The notes under the pieces were generated by a model. That model worked only from the letters and a program-made list of their open reading frames with translations. It had not been told where the DNA came from and ran no database searches. A DNA stretch of 64,000 bases from Caprella mutica (taxonomy: Eukaryota; Arthropoda; Malacostraca; Amphipoda; Caprellidae), in assembly GCA_947561585.1 (NCBI GenBank), contig CANNZV010000503.1:62001-126000 (forward strand). The letters are read 5' to 3'. Position 1 is the first letter of the stretch, and each line of letters begins with the position of its first letter. The position numbers and the translations under genes were made by a program. Shown piece by piece: positions 42,738-54,722 of the stretch.

Positions 42738-44818
42738 TATAATCTCAAATTTTCATTTGAGTCCTATTCTTTATAGGTAAAGTTCGCTACAAACTGAATC
42801 CTTTAACGGTCACACAGCATTCATTCACGAGCTTCTTCATCTCTCTCTGGAGAGATCACGGCCTTGTACTATGCACCTTTTTCAAAAAACACTCTCACAC
42901 ATTGAAAAAATTATATTTTCGTTTAAATTTTTTATAAAATATTTCTTCTAAGTAGAGGAAGAAAATTAAGTATTTTATTTTATTTTCAGTCCACTAGTTT
43001 TTTAAAAAAAATTTAAAAACGTCGCATGGTACCAACAGTATATTTTGGGTTCGAAAACCATGTTCGGATGTCCTAATCGACTATTTATATATATTATATC
43101 ACTTTAAAAGTATTTTGAAATAATTTGGAAGCTTTGAAGTACTACTTTGGAAAAATTCATAAATTCGATATTTTTTTCACCAAAAAATGAAGTAATAGTC
43201 CTAAAGTTGCAGAAAACATGTCAGAACGGTCTGGTATGATGTGCAAAATAGTTTTTCTTCTATAACTTCAGTAAAAAACTTCATTTTCCAAATTCAATTT
43301 GTGTAATAGATAGAGTAGATAATTGTCCACTATTGGTCGAAAGGAATTTTCGGGATTCGACCATGCGACCGAAGAATAGACCTGTTTACTTTAATTCGAA
43401 TTACTCAAGTTACCGGCCGAAATTTGTAAATCTGATTGATGATTATAATTTTACGGAAGTTGTTCTATCAAATTTATTCGTATAATTTTTTCGATTTTAT
43501 AGGTATTTTAAAAGTTATTCGAATCTTAGGATTCAGATATGGGAATAGTCAATATTACGAGACTTTGAACTCTTTGATCTCATCAATTAGTGGACATTTT
43601 TGACTTCCGATTACGCCACCTAAATTTTGAGGTTTTCAACTATACAAAAACGAAATCCTGATAAGAAATTCAATCCAGTTTTTGAATACCAGTCCCATTC
43701 GAAAACATATATATATCTTCGAAAATTGACCGAATCTTCAAATTTTGATAATTACATTCTGTTCAGCATCAAAAAATATAGTAAAATTGAAATTTTTGTT
43801 CGATTCCAAATATTCGGAATAAAGTTATGAATTTCAGAAAAAAAACTCATTTTTTTATATTTTATTTTAAATATTAGTAAATAACTTTTCCCCAGCTTCG
43901 TGAGCATTATTTTCATCCAATAGTTTCCATGGTGATTTTTGACGAGCTATCCGAATCTGAAAACCATTTTCCGAATGGTGAAGTATTTCCTGAGATTCGG
44001 AGGCCGACTGAGTTCAAATTCAGGTTATATTCATAATTTACTCGATATTTATGATATAACTCAATTTATTGGATCAATTCTTCAAAAATTTCGGTGTATT
44101 AACTATAGGTAAATTATTTCCAAACAAAATTAGCCTCAATTAGCAATCGGTTTGCCCGATTCGATCAATTATAAAGAAATTACGTTTCTATCCCATTAAT
44201 TTCTTGTTTAATTACCTCCATATTTATTCTATTTTTTATATGATCATGAAAATGGACCATTTATCGTCTGTAGACTGAATCAAACATTCTTAATACGAAT
44301 ATGATATTTAAAATTGTTAATGTTAATTTCAATGAATTCACCACTTTAACATGGTAGTCTTCTAAAAACGCATGTTGAAATGAATAAATTCAATTCAATT
44401 TAAAAAGAACACCGGATATGGTAAACTATGTCAAAAATTAATCAATAATATTTAAACTAAAATTAATTCCAATTAACTAAATAGTTCTTTAATAGATCTA
44501 GGTTTTCTGTATTCATCGCTACATCATTGGAACCATATTTTGAATTTTTATGTGGTTTCCATGGCAACCCTCTTACACTATGTTGAATTTCAAAAGATAG
44601 ATCTGTGTGACTCGTGAGGTTGTCCCTTGAATTCTATTAAATGTGACAGAAAAAGTGACTCCAAGTTTTCTTTATGTTAACTATTATATGGTCAAATCTT
44701 TCTCTGTAATTATATTGCATAGTTTAAGCTTAAATTCTCATTTCAGTGTGTTACCGTTTGGTACCTAGTTAGGTAAATCACATGAGACTCATGAGTGAGA
44801 CAGTGAGGTAGGCTGTTA
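42738..44818. other. AT-rich intergenic, no gene
   Basis: ATTCGA-rich sequence at 43300-44000 has many short open frames but no family. No element ends recognised. Confidence 0.4.
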
Positions 44819-45132
44819 GGGTTAGTTCCGAATTATTAGACTGTTTCACATTTTCGATCATTTAAGAAAAGAGTATAAAATAATAATTATTCTTCAACTA
44901 TTTTTAATTGGTATCCATGATGCTTATAAAATAAGTTGCTGGTACCTTACCATGGAATGATGGAATTTGGATTGTTTACCAACTCCAACAATCCAAATTA
45001 TCCAATTAAAGTAAAACTTAAATATTAATTGTTAGGTAACTTATTACCTACTACCTAGGAAGCGTGGTTTATACTTTTTTCTTTATATGATATGGCCAAA
45101 ACATGGAACCATCTGTTAATTCGGAACTTATC
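44819..45132. mobile_element. GGGTAAGTT-family MITE, enlarged copy
   Basis: TA on both sides. Ends GGGTTAGTTCCGAATTATTA and TTAATTCGGAACTTATCC are inverted. It is 314 bp rather than the usual 130 to 160; the extra middle contains GGTACCTTACCATGG and an inverted ACCAACTCCAACAATCC-rich part, probably a later insertion. Confidence 0.7.
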
Positions 45133-47407
45133 CTATATTTGTACTATTTTATTATTTTTATACCTAGGTAGTGTGTTTTCAGTTTTCTCAGCGCTTTAAC
45201 TTTTAATATTTTAAGAAATAAGAGTAATATTTACATTAGCAATTTAGCTAGAGTGTGCAGTCAGTGCAGATTCCAGACTGCAGAAACTGGTAAACTGTTC
45301 TGAGTGTTCTCCAACAAATCCTCTATTTTGACTTCTGTTCTCAGTAAAAGTATATTTACTGTAAGAAGAAATCAAAACTTCATATTCATACAGAAAAGGT
45401 TAAAGAATGTCCTATATGATAATGAATAATGTTGCTTGTTGCAGACCCCAGACTGTTATCATGTAATGATATAACTAATGCCTAATCCTTGTAATGTTTG
45501 ACACTGATGCAAATTCCCTATAATAATGAAATATTATTGAATCTAACTCAATCTGGTAACAGCTAGCTAGCTTTTTAGGTATATACCAGACTGAAAAGCG
45601 TGTCCGTGTCACCAAAGATCATTGACGACATTTTTAAAAGAAATAAAACTTTGCAAGATCTTGGATTGTATTTCCTAATTAATTTCTTTGTTTTCATGTA
45701 AATTGTTATGTAACTAATTTAGACATAATAAGACTTTTTGTAGAATTCTGATCATTTTGGAGAAAGATTTGAAAATCTTTAAGAGACCAATTGTGACAAT
45801 AAATGTCCTCAAAATAAAATCTTTGGAGACTAATTTGACACACAGACTTTGCTGCTTTGTACTCTGACCTAGCTATCTTAAATTCATCTTATGATAGTGA
45901 TCACGCTAATAGAAATTGGTTTTCCATTCTTAAACTGATTTTTAATAAGAACAAATGGTTGTTATTTTATCTTTGAAAGTTATTATAGTAGCTAATAGCT
46001 AGATCTAGAAAACCTTACTAGTTTCAACAGATTGGGTATGAATCAGATATTTAAATTTTCAAATTTAAATTAGATGTAAGGTTAGGAGCAATAAATAAAT
46101 TCATATTCATTCAATAGTAGATAGTTTTGGATAGTTACCTATCCACAGTTGATTCAAAATTTTAATCTTTTTATTTTGGGAGCTGCTAATGATATTTGCT
46201 TATTTGATACTAAGTTTCAGAATATATCACCCTGCATTGTAGCTACCTTATAAAGTATACTATATCATAATTGAGTACACTTTCCCTAATTAAGTACACT
46301 TTACCTTACAGGCTTACTAAATAGGCAGGTACCTACTATTATTTTAGTTGAGACTTCATTTTTATTTGATACTTTTGGACAGAAATTTGTATAGCTACCT
46401 ATTTTCTTTTGGAGAGATAATTTATATCCCAGTCAGCTGGTGAGGACTCCCATACTTCACATCTTGGATAGTAAATATTCAAAAGAGGACTTTTCTTGTC
46501 TACCTATAAATAATTAGATATTTTATTTAAACTATTGTGAAATCTACCTTTCACAAGAGTTAGTTTTTAAATTTTCTTATGTGTATTGTAGCTATTCATT
46601 TTCATATTTCCCATCATAATGTACCAAGAGGAAAGCAATAAATCATTTTAAATAGGTACATTTCATCATAGCCTCTAGATACTCTCCATTATATGGGTGA
46701 ATTTAAAATAGAAAATCAGATCAAACTATAAAATCAATTACTTTTTAACCTGGTTATATATAAATTTATATTATTATGAAAGTTTGTTCTTTCTTTCATA
46801 GCTAAGTAATAATTTAATTCTGCAAATAGGTTCTGATTTTTTTTAAATTACTTCTTTGAGATGAAGAACCTATTTAATTAATATTTGAATAATTATTGAT
46901 ACCTGAATATGGTCCTCATAAAAATTTCAAAATCTAGAAATAATCATTTATTTTTATAACTGGAACTCGTAATAATTTTCTTCTTTTATTAATTGAAATT
47001 TTTGATACTTTATGCATATACAACAATAATATAAAATACTCTATGAACCAGATTATAAAGACTTTAGCAAGCTGCATTGTTGAGCCACCAATCAGTTTGT
47101 AGTAGTCTCTGGCCGTTTCACAAAATAGCCCAGTTACCCCTTAAATTATTATATGCGTATTTTGGTTTTTTAACTATATTAGTCTTTTAATTTTTTCTTG
47201 TTTATTTAATACTAAAATTGGTTTCTCCAACCGAAATAAACAGTTATATTACAAACTATACACTAATTCCTTTTAAAAAATGATATTGTATAGCTATGTG
47301 TTTAAATTAGCTTAGTAATAATTGTATAGCGTATAAGAGTTTTGAAATAACTAATCTGGAATCTATTAATATTTTCATTTTCCTTGATATGTTGCTATAA
47401 GAGATAT
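45133..47407. other. AT-rich intergenic, no gene
   Basis: No exon, RNA gene or element recognised in about 2.3 kb. Confidence 0.4.
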
Positions 47408-47537
47408 TTGTAAGACGGTTACCACAGTCTGGGAATAAACCTTGCCTTAACAGACTAACGACGGCGTTCAGTTTGGCACACAAGGTTACCCTTAACGGAC
47501 TAGTAACGTCTACGGTAACACACCCAACGTCTTACAA
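47408..47537. mobile_element. 130-bp hairpin element
   Basis: Ends TTGTAAGACGGTTACCACAG and, on the other strand, TTGTAAGACGTTGGGTGTGT are partly inverted. Inner TTAACAGACTAACGACG and, on the other strand, AGTCCGTTAAGGGTAACC continue the match. Confidence 0.5.
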
Positions 47538-47764
47538 GTTAATTTACCTCTCTTCTAACATTTAGTAGTCAATTGATGAACTTTTCTCTCTATTTAGAAA
47601 TATTCAAAGGAAAAAATATGAGGAACATCAAGTCATTTTGTAAATAGTTTAGAAAGAATTCCACATGGTGAAGGGATTTGAACAGAATATAATTATTAAC
47701 TAATAATAATTTCATTTATTATGGTTAAGAATGTCCATATATTTGGATAATTTGATTATAATTA

Positions 47765-48005
47765 TTTTCTTCATTTACTATCACCTCTTCATTTTCCTCT
47801 TCCATCCGTGATTGCAGCTATACCGATTGCTGTGTCCCTTTCTGTCACATTCCTTGGTAAGTGACTGCATTCACGAAGTAGCTTTTCTGCATTCATGAGC
47901 ATTGTCACTGATAGTGATAAGTGACTTTGTTCATGGATCCACTTTCATTTCTGACTGCTTCTTCCAGTCCTTTGTATTTAATTGGACGTTGAACCCATAC
48001 TAAAA
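47765..48005 (+). repeat. Dispersed repeat family D
   Basis: Contains CACCTCTTCATTTTCCTCTT, CACATTCCTTGGTAAGTGAC, GATAGTGATAAGTGACTTTG and GACTGCTTCTTCCAGTCC. It ends GACGTTGAACCCATACTAAA, which may be the family's 3' end. Confidence 0.75.
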
Positions 48006-48149
48006 ATGTGTATATTCTACATAGGATAATACAGTATAGTATTATATGTTAATAAAATGTCTGTGTTTTCCAATAGATATACTTCTAAAATGTCCTTTTC
48101 TTGAATGGTATCAGTACGAACTTGAATAGTAGCTAATTTTTTAAAAGTA

Positions 48150-48430
48150 TTGCAGAAGTTGCACAGTACCAACAATTCACAAAAAAGTAACAAGTTTTTT
48201 TAAAATTTCAAGAAAGTAGCATAGTACCAACAACCAACATCAGAATTTAAAAAGGTGCACAGTACCTTCAAAAGATGCTCAGTACCAACTAAAGTTGCAT
48301 AGTACCATAAAAAGTTGCATAGTACCAACTGAAGTTGCATAGTACCAAAGGTGCATGGTACCAACCATAAAAAGTTGCACAGTACCAACAGAGTTGCTTG
48401 GTTCCAGTTTTTTGGTTGCATAGTACGGTG
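48150..48430 (+). repeat. AGTTGCATAGTACCAAC minisatellite, about 12-14 units
   Basis: Irregular tandem copies of a 17 to 22 bp unit with CACAGTACC and CATGGTACC variants. Followed at about 48435-48462 by a CT simple repeat. Confidence 0.85.
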
Positions 48431-48736
48431 ATTCCTCCCTCTCTCTCTCTCTCTCTTGTGTTTCATTTCACTGTATGTAGTACCCATGATATAATATCAT
48501 GGTAGTACCTAACAGAGCAGCAATAATTGGTATGAATGAATGTGATGACTTCTATAGCTAATTAAAAACTTTAAATCTCATTATTACCAAATTATTTGAA
48601 GGATATAGAACTATGACATTAAGTGGAAAATAAAACACATTCATTTCATTAAATATACAGGTTTATTATTAAATAACAATTGAACAATAAATTACTTGAT
48701 AAAAAAATAAATAAATTAGCGAGAAGTGAGGTACGT

Positions 48737-49015
48737 GGGGTACGGTCAAGAGCCCCCCCCGGTCATGAGCCCCCCTAGGTCATGAGCCCCTCCGGTCATG
48801 AGCCCCCCTAGGTCATGAGCCCCCCCGGTCATGAGCCCCCCTAGGTCATGAGCCCCCCCGGTCACGAGCCCCCCTCCCTGTTTTTTTAATCCTTATTTAC
48901 CTAGTTAAACAAATGAAGAACTACTTAGATAGAAATAACTGAGAGCTGCTAATGTAGTTTGTTGTATCCGCTAGTTTGTTGTACTGCACACTTCATGATT
49001 GTTTAATTACCTGAC
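48737..49015 (+). mobile_element. Foldback-like element, copy FB5, cut by the gap
   Basis: Starts GGGGTACGGTCAAGAGCC as FB1 does, but has about seven terminal units of GGTCATGAGCCCCCC type where FB1 has two or three. The core follows (AATCCTTATTTACCTAGTTA, GTATCCGCTAGTTTGTTG) and stops at CCTGAC just before the N at 49016. The right half is absent. Confidence 0.85.
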
Positions 49016-49016
49016 N
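49016..49016. other. Single-N assembly join
   Basis: One N separates a truncated FB5 from a 32-bp array that starts mid-unit. It is probably a scaffold join of unknown true length. Confidence 0.8.
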
Positions 49017-49975
49017 AAAAGTCACTGAGATGATGTACTATCAGAGAAAAGAGTCACTGTGATGATGTACTATCAGAGAAAAGTCACTGTGGTGATGAAC
49101 TATCAGAGAAAAGAGTCACTGTGGTGATGAACTATCAGAGAAAAGAGTCACTGTGATGATGTACTATCAAAGAAAAGAGTCACTGTGATGATGTACTATC
49201 AAAGAAAAGAGTCACTGTGATGATGTACTATCAAAGAAAAGAGTCACTGTGATGATGTACTATCAAAGAAAAGAGTCACTGTGATGATGTACTATCAGAG
49301 AAAAGAGTCACTGTGATGATGTACTATCAGAGAAAAGTCACTGTGGTGATGTACTATCAAAGAAAAGAGTATGTACTATCAAAGAAAAGAGTCACTGTGA
49401 TGATGTACTATCAAAGAAAAGAGTCACTGTGATGATGTACTATCAAAGAAAGAGTCACTGTGATGATGTACTATCAAAGAAAAGAGTCGCTGTGATGATG
49501 TACTATCAAAGAAAAGAGTCGCTGTGATGATGTACTATCAAAGAAAAGAGTCACTGTGATGATGTACTATCAAAGAAAAGAGTCACTGTGATGATGTACT
49601 AACAGAGAAAAGAGTCACTGTGATGATGTACTATCAAAGATAAGTCACTGTGATGATGTACTATCAAAGATAAGTCACTGTGATGATGTACTATCAAAGA
49701 TAAGTCCACTGTGATGATGTACTATCAAAGATAAGTCACTGTGATGATGTACTATCAAAGATAAGAGTCACTGTGATGATGTACTATCAGAGAAAAGAGT
49801 CACTGTGATGATGTACTATCAGAGAAAAGAGTCACTGTGATGATGTACTATCAGAGAAAAGAGTCACTGTGATGATGTACTATCAGAGAAAAGAGTCACT
49901 GTGATGATGTACTATCAAAGATAAGAGTCACTGTGATGATGTACTATCAAAGATAAGAGTCACTGTTATCATGTA
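49017..49975 (+). repeat. 32-bp minisatellite, second array, about 30 copies
   Basis: Same unit as 18784-22008 but with its own variants (CTATCAAAGAAAAGAG, CTATCAAAGATAAG, GTCGCTGT). It is thus a separate array rather than a copy of the first placed twice. Confidence 0.95.
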
Positions 49976-50404
49976 CTATCGGTTAAGATAGTGAATGGTG
50001 ATTTTAAATTAATCAGACAATTTCCAAATTTTCCCAAATCTTATTGAAAAAATAGTACAGTAGCTACTAATTAGGTGTGGTTATTTAATTGGTTCTATCT
50101 TATTCTTCGTCCTATCAATGCAGAGACTGTTTTTAGATATAATTATATCATCTGTCTTCCTTTATGAAGTCATTTGTATTTAATATTATGATTACATTAT
50201 CACATGCTATTCACTAATTTATAATCATTTTGACACCTTCTATGATCCTTATAATCATAAGTAACGAGATATAATGAGTTGTATGGTTTCTGAATATAAT
50301 AGACATGTCCCTTAATATTCTTATCTAGCTATATCTCTTCTTATATCTTGCACGTCCTTTCTCCATATCTATATCTTCATATTCTTACCAATATCATCAT
50401 TCTC
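49976..50404. other. AT-rich spacer, no gene
   Basis: Nothing recognised between the 32-bp and 18-bp arrays. Confidence 0.4.
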
Positions 50405-51560
50405 CCCCGCCTCACCATTTTTCCCCATGTTCTCATTCTCCCCCATGTTCCGACTCCCCCCCATGTTCAGACTCCCCCCCCATGTTCAGACTCCCCCCCA
50501 TGTTCAGACTCCCCCCCATGTTCCGACTCCCCCCCCATGTCCGACTCCCCCCCCCCATGTTCCGACTCCCCCCCCATGTTCCGACTCCCCCCCATGTTCC
50601 GACTCCCCCCCCATGTTCAGACTCCCCCCCATGTTCAGACTCCCCCCCCCATGTTCAGACTCCCCCCCCATGTTCCGACTCCCCCCATGTTCAGACTCCC
50701 CCCCATGTTTCCGACTCCCCCCCCATGTTCCGACTCCCCCCCATGTTCAGACTCCCCCCCATGTTCAGACTCCCCCCCATGTTCAGACTCCCCCCCATGT
50801 TCAGACTCCCCCCCATGTTCAGACTCCCCCCCATGTTCAGACTCCCCCCCATGTTCAGACTCCCCCCCATGTTCAGACTCCCCCCCATGTTCAGACTCCC
50901 CCCCATGTTCAGACTCTCCCCCATGTTCAGACTCTCCCCCATGTTCAGACTCTCCCCCATGTTCAGACTCTCCCCCATGTTCAGACTCTCCCCCATGTTC
51001 AGACTCTCCCCCATGTTCAGACTCTCCCCCATGTTCAGACTCTCCCCCATGTTCAGACTCTCCCCCATGTTCAGACTCTCCCCCATGTTCCGACTCTCCC
51101 CCATGTTCCGACTCTCCCCCATGTTCCGACTCTCCCCCATGTTCCGACTCTCCCCCATGTTCCGACTCTCCCCCATGTTCCGACTCTCCCCCATGTTCTC
51201 ATTCTCCCCCATGTTCCGACTCTCCCCCATGTTCCGACTCTCCCCCATGTTCCGACTCTCCCCCATGTTCTGACTCTCCCCCATGTTCTGACTCTCCCCC
51301 ATGTTCTGACTCTCCCCCATGTTCTGACTCTCCTCCATGTTCTGACTCTCCTCCATGTTCTGACTCTCCTCCATGTTCTGACTCTCCTCCATGTTCTGAC
51401 TCTCCTCCATGTTCTGACTCTCCTCCATGTTCTGACTCTCCCCCATGTTCTGACTCTCCCCCATGTTCTGACTCTCCCCCATGTTCTGACTCTCCCCCAT
51501 GTTCTGACTCTCCTCCATGTTCTGACTCTCCTCCATGTTCTGACTCTCCCCCATGTTCTC
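50405..51560 (+). repeat. 18-bp C-rich minisatellite, about 64 copies
   Basis: Unit CCCCCATGTTCAGACTCT and relatives. From left to right, domains are dominated by TTCCGAC or TTCAGAC with CCCC ends, then TTCAGACTCT, TTCCGACTCT, TTCTGACTCT, and TCCTCC variants. The strand is almost purely pyrimidine apart from ATG and GA. Period 18 leaves several frames open on both strands; no protein is supported. Confidence 0.97.
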
Positions 51561-52061
51561 ATTCTCCTCTGTTTTTCTCCATCTTTCTCCTCTTCCCCTC
51601 ATCGTTCTCTCTCACTCCATTCCCGACATCCTTCATCTCATGCCCCTCCCCCCCCCCCATCTTCAAAGTGTTTCCACCCCACCTTTCAATATTTCTCTCC
51701 TCACCTGTAATTATCGCTCATTAAAATGTACAATCCCTTCTCCGATATATTTAGCGCCTCTTTATCCTCTCTGTGAACTATGACTAATGGCACCATTAGC
51801 CATCGAAATGGGGCACAAATTAAGTTATTAGTCTTTTACCTGCTTTGTGATAATAATGAACAGTCAAGTGATTAAATCTACGATCTTTATTTTGGTGTAA
51901 CTGTTATAATAAATTTTGGTATATGATGTAGATATGTTTTTATTTTTTATTTTAAATAGTTGGATGGAATATGTATATTCCATAATGTTTGTAAATTGAA
52001 GTTTGCATTACAATTTTTATATAATTGGAAACTATTAAATTATTTTAATGATTATATAACT
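51561..52061. other. Pyrimidine-rich edge then AT-rich sequence
   Basis: To about 51710 there is irregular CT-rich sequence (decayed edge of the 18-bp array). After that, AT-rich with no gene. Confidence 0.5.
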
Positions 52062-52118
52062 TCCTTCTGACGTCAACCATTTGGCCTTTGGATCTGAAAC
52101 AGACGTTAAACCCTGTAA
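52062..52118 (+). repeat. Dispersed repeat family D, 3' fragment
   Basis: CTTCCTTCTGACGTCAACC, then TTTGGATCTGAAACAGACGT and TAAACCCTGTAATAAAA, the 3' end of family D. Confidence 0.6.
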
Positions 52119-52406
52119 TAAAATAGTTGTTTATACGCTCTGCCTTTATACGTCATGAAATAAAACTTGATTGTTTTCATTATTCTGATATTAATCTTTA
52201 TTCTTTTGTTTTCAAAATCTATTAGTTATTTGTTTATCGGTCTTATATAGAATAATTCAATTTCTGAGAAGCGTTATATAGCTATTAGAACACTGTTGAT
52301 ACACTAAGTGATATCAAGTGTTAAATAGTCTTTTCTTCACATCTAAGCTATTATTATATATAAATAGCATAAAAAGAGGAGCAATACATCTCTCTCAAGC
52401 CCCAAA

Positions 52407-52502
52407 ATGTCACTACTCCCAACCATCAATGAAATAATTACAGACTCTGCCTACCGACACACACAACATCTAACCAATCTCACTGGGGAAGAAGAATATT
52501 GA
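52407..52502 (+). other. 31-codon small open frame, unassigned
   Basis: ATG (with A at -3) to TGA, encoding MSLLPTINEIITDSAYRH and a polar acidic end. Its base composition is richer and more codon-like than its surroundings. It matches no family I recognise and has no splice or promoter support. Listed for completeness only. Confidence 0.15.
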
Positions 52503-53139
52503 GGTGGTGTCATAATAACAGGCTAGGGGTGTTAGTTAAGCAGTATAGAACACTATTTAATTAAGTTATCAACACTTGGGATAGAGAGCTAGGAGGCTTG
52601 AACGTTTGTTCTTTGTAAAGTCTGAAATATTAATGATATTAGTATATTCTGAATGGTATATCTTGATGTTACTGAAGTTAAAATTTATTTGGAATGAATT
52701 TTAAAAAAATTGTTGTTGAATGAAAAGATATGGCCCTTCATACGTTAACCCCCACTAAAATTATGGTAATATGTCCGGTTTTATTCCTGAAGTTACAATA
52801 ATTCATAATCTAACTTTTAATTAAATGGAATCATTATTTAATTGTACAATGAGAGCAGTAGTGTACATTTGATAGTCACTGGCAACCTTCCTCTACTTTT
52901 ATATTAGGGCGATAGCTACAGAATGATGGATCTATACTCGGAAAAAAGTTACACAGAAAGTTGAGAAGTTTTTAAGGTGTTTATAGCTCAGTTACTCGTA
53001 ATTTACGACTTCGTACGCTGACGGAATCGTTATACAAATTTGATGTTATTTGTGCACTTGACTATTTCATATTCACTAAAAAATAGTTAGTTTATATTCA
53101 CTAAATGTAGATCGTATATCTTCACTAAAATGATGTATA
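52503..53139. other. AT-rich, no gene
   Basis: No feature recognised. Confidence 0.4.
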
Positions 53140-53301
53140 GGGTAATTTCTTAATTATCGGTCAGTACTACATCTTCGTTCACATAAGAAAGAACTATATA
53201 GAAATTATTATTATTACACAGTGCTATGTAATAACAATTTTTATATTGTTTTTCTTATGTGTCCGAAGATGTAGTACTGACCGATAATTAAGAACTTACC
53301 C
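53140..53301. mobile_element. GGGTAAGTT-family hairpin MITE, well preserved
   Basis: TA on both sides (53138-53139, 53302-53303). Ends GGGTAATTTCTTAATTATCG and CGATAATTAAGAACTTACCC are inverted, with inner GGTCAGTACTACATCTTCG and CGAAGATGTAGTACTGACC. It is closest to the 8678 copy. Confidence 0.92.
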
Positions 53302-53369
53302 TATTCATTAAATTAGTTGTTTTATATACACTCAATACCCAGTTAAAATTCGGTGCAGTATAGCGGAAG

Positions 53370-53600
53370 TTTTACTGTAGTTTATGGCAGCGCTCAGCAT
53401 TTCTATGCAGCGCTCAGCAGATAATCTCTGCGTTCTACAAATGTTTACCGCGACCTACGGAGGCCACGGCAGTATAAGGACGAGATAATCTGCGGAGGTT
53501 TAACGCGTTATTATCTGCCGAAAACTCTGGAGAACAGAGCATAGAAAATCTTCAGAGTTTATAGTCGATAATTTTGGCTAAAATCTCCAGAGATTGAAGC
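53370..53600. repeat. GC-richer segment with internal repeats
   Basis: GGCAGCGCTCAGCA and TGCAGCGCTCAGCAG are tandem. GCAGATAATCTCTGCG, GAGATAATCTGCGG and TTATCTGCCG alternate orientation. AACTCTGGAGA and ATCTCCAGAGA are inverted. It is probably a degraded hairpin element; no reading frame. Confidence 0.5.
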
Positions 53601-54630
53601 ACCACATATTGCTCATGAATCATAATCCAACAAATTAATTTGAACAAAAATACAACTTCTTTATCGATAGTGTAGCTAATAATAATAATAGCTTTAATTG
53701 ATTAATTAGTGGATAGCCTTAATATGAAATATACGTTAATCACTATTGTTCTTGGTACTCAGCTATGGTTTGGCTCATTCAGTTTTATAAATAAATCTAT
53801 TGTTACCTAATATTTATTTAACCACGGATATCATTGAGTAATTTTTATGCACCTTTTAATTCTCATTTGTCAGAGTGAACCACTAAAATATTTTAAAGTG
53901 ACACTTCTAGATAAGATCAAAGCAATAGTGAAGGCTGAAAATGATATGATATCAGGCTTTATCAGAATACAATTTTTTCTGTATCTCCTCACTGAATGAA
54001 CTGTCACAGCTCTCATCAGACTCACACATCGATCATGTAGTAGGTACGTACATGTGACTGAGAATCGTAGTTACAGGACAAATTCCTAAATAATTTCCAT
54101 AAATATCAAAGTGCTGATGCTTGATTATAGATAAAATGATTTAAGATAAATTATAAGCATACGAAACTACCATTGCATATCATGTTTTCTATTCATAAGC
54201 TATTGGGTATTTATTTACCTTGATATAAGCTATTATTTTTTAAATTTATTTATATAATATGTATTCAAAATTTCCAATTTATTTTCCAGAATGAGTAGTA
54301 CTATAAATCCATTATATTAACTTTTTGCATTTGAGAATATATTAAATATATCATATATGGAATATATAATGACATTCTTATAAACCAGCTGACATTGGCC
54401 TTAGTTAAATAAGTTTACGCCAATATATATATTGTATATAATGCATACTACATATATATAGTTAGTATAGAAAATTAATTTGGATCATCTAACAACGATT
54501 CAATATTATAAGAAAATAATTGCAATAACTAACCAGTTAACATTATATACTAATATTATTATAACATTAATCATGTATTGTTTAAATACATTTAAATAGG
54601 TAGGTATATTGGAATACAAGAATACCCAAT
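53601..54630. other. AT-rich intergenic, no gene
   Basis: Nothing recognised; TATATA-rich near 54340-54460. Confidence 0.4.
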
Positions 54631-54722
54631 AATCTTCAACTACGAGGTCTTAGATTTTGTGTTAGGTAGACTCGTAGGCTTCATTTACTATCACCTCTTC
54701 ATTTTCCTCTTCCATCCGTAAG
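54631..54722 (+). repeat. Dispersed repeat family D, 5' fragment
   Basis: CTTCAACTACGAGGTCTTAG, TTTTGTGTTAGGTAGACTCG and CTCTTCATTTTCCTCTTCCA, as in 28143-28460. Confidence 0.7.

Noticed and set aside
50348..51724. Long open frames of 160-458 codons on both strands
   Set aside because: All arise from the 18-bp period. Several frames on both strands are open at once, there is no unique sequence, and the apparent proteins are six-residue repeats.
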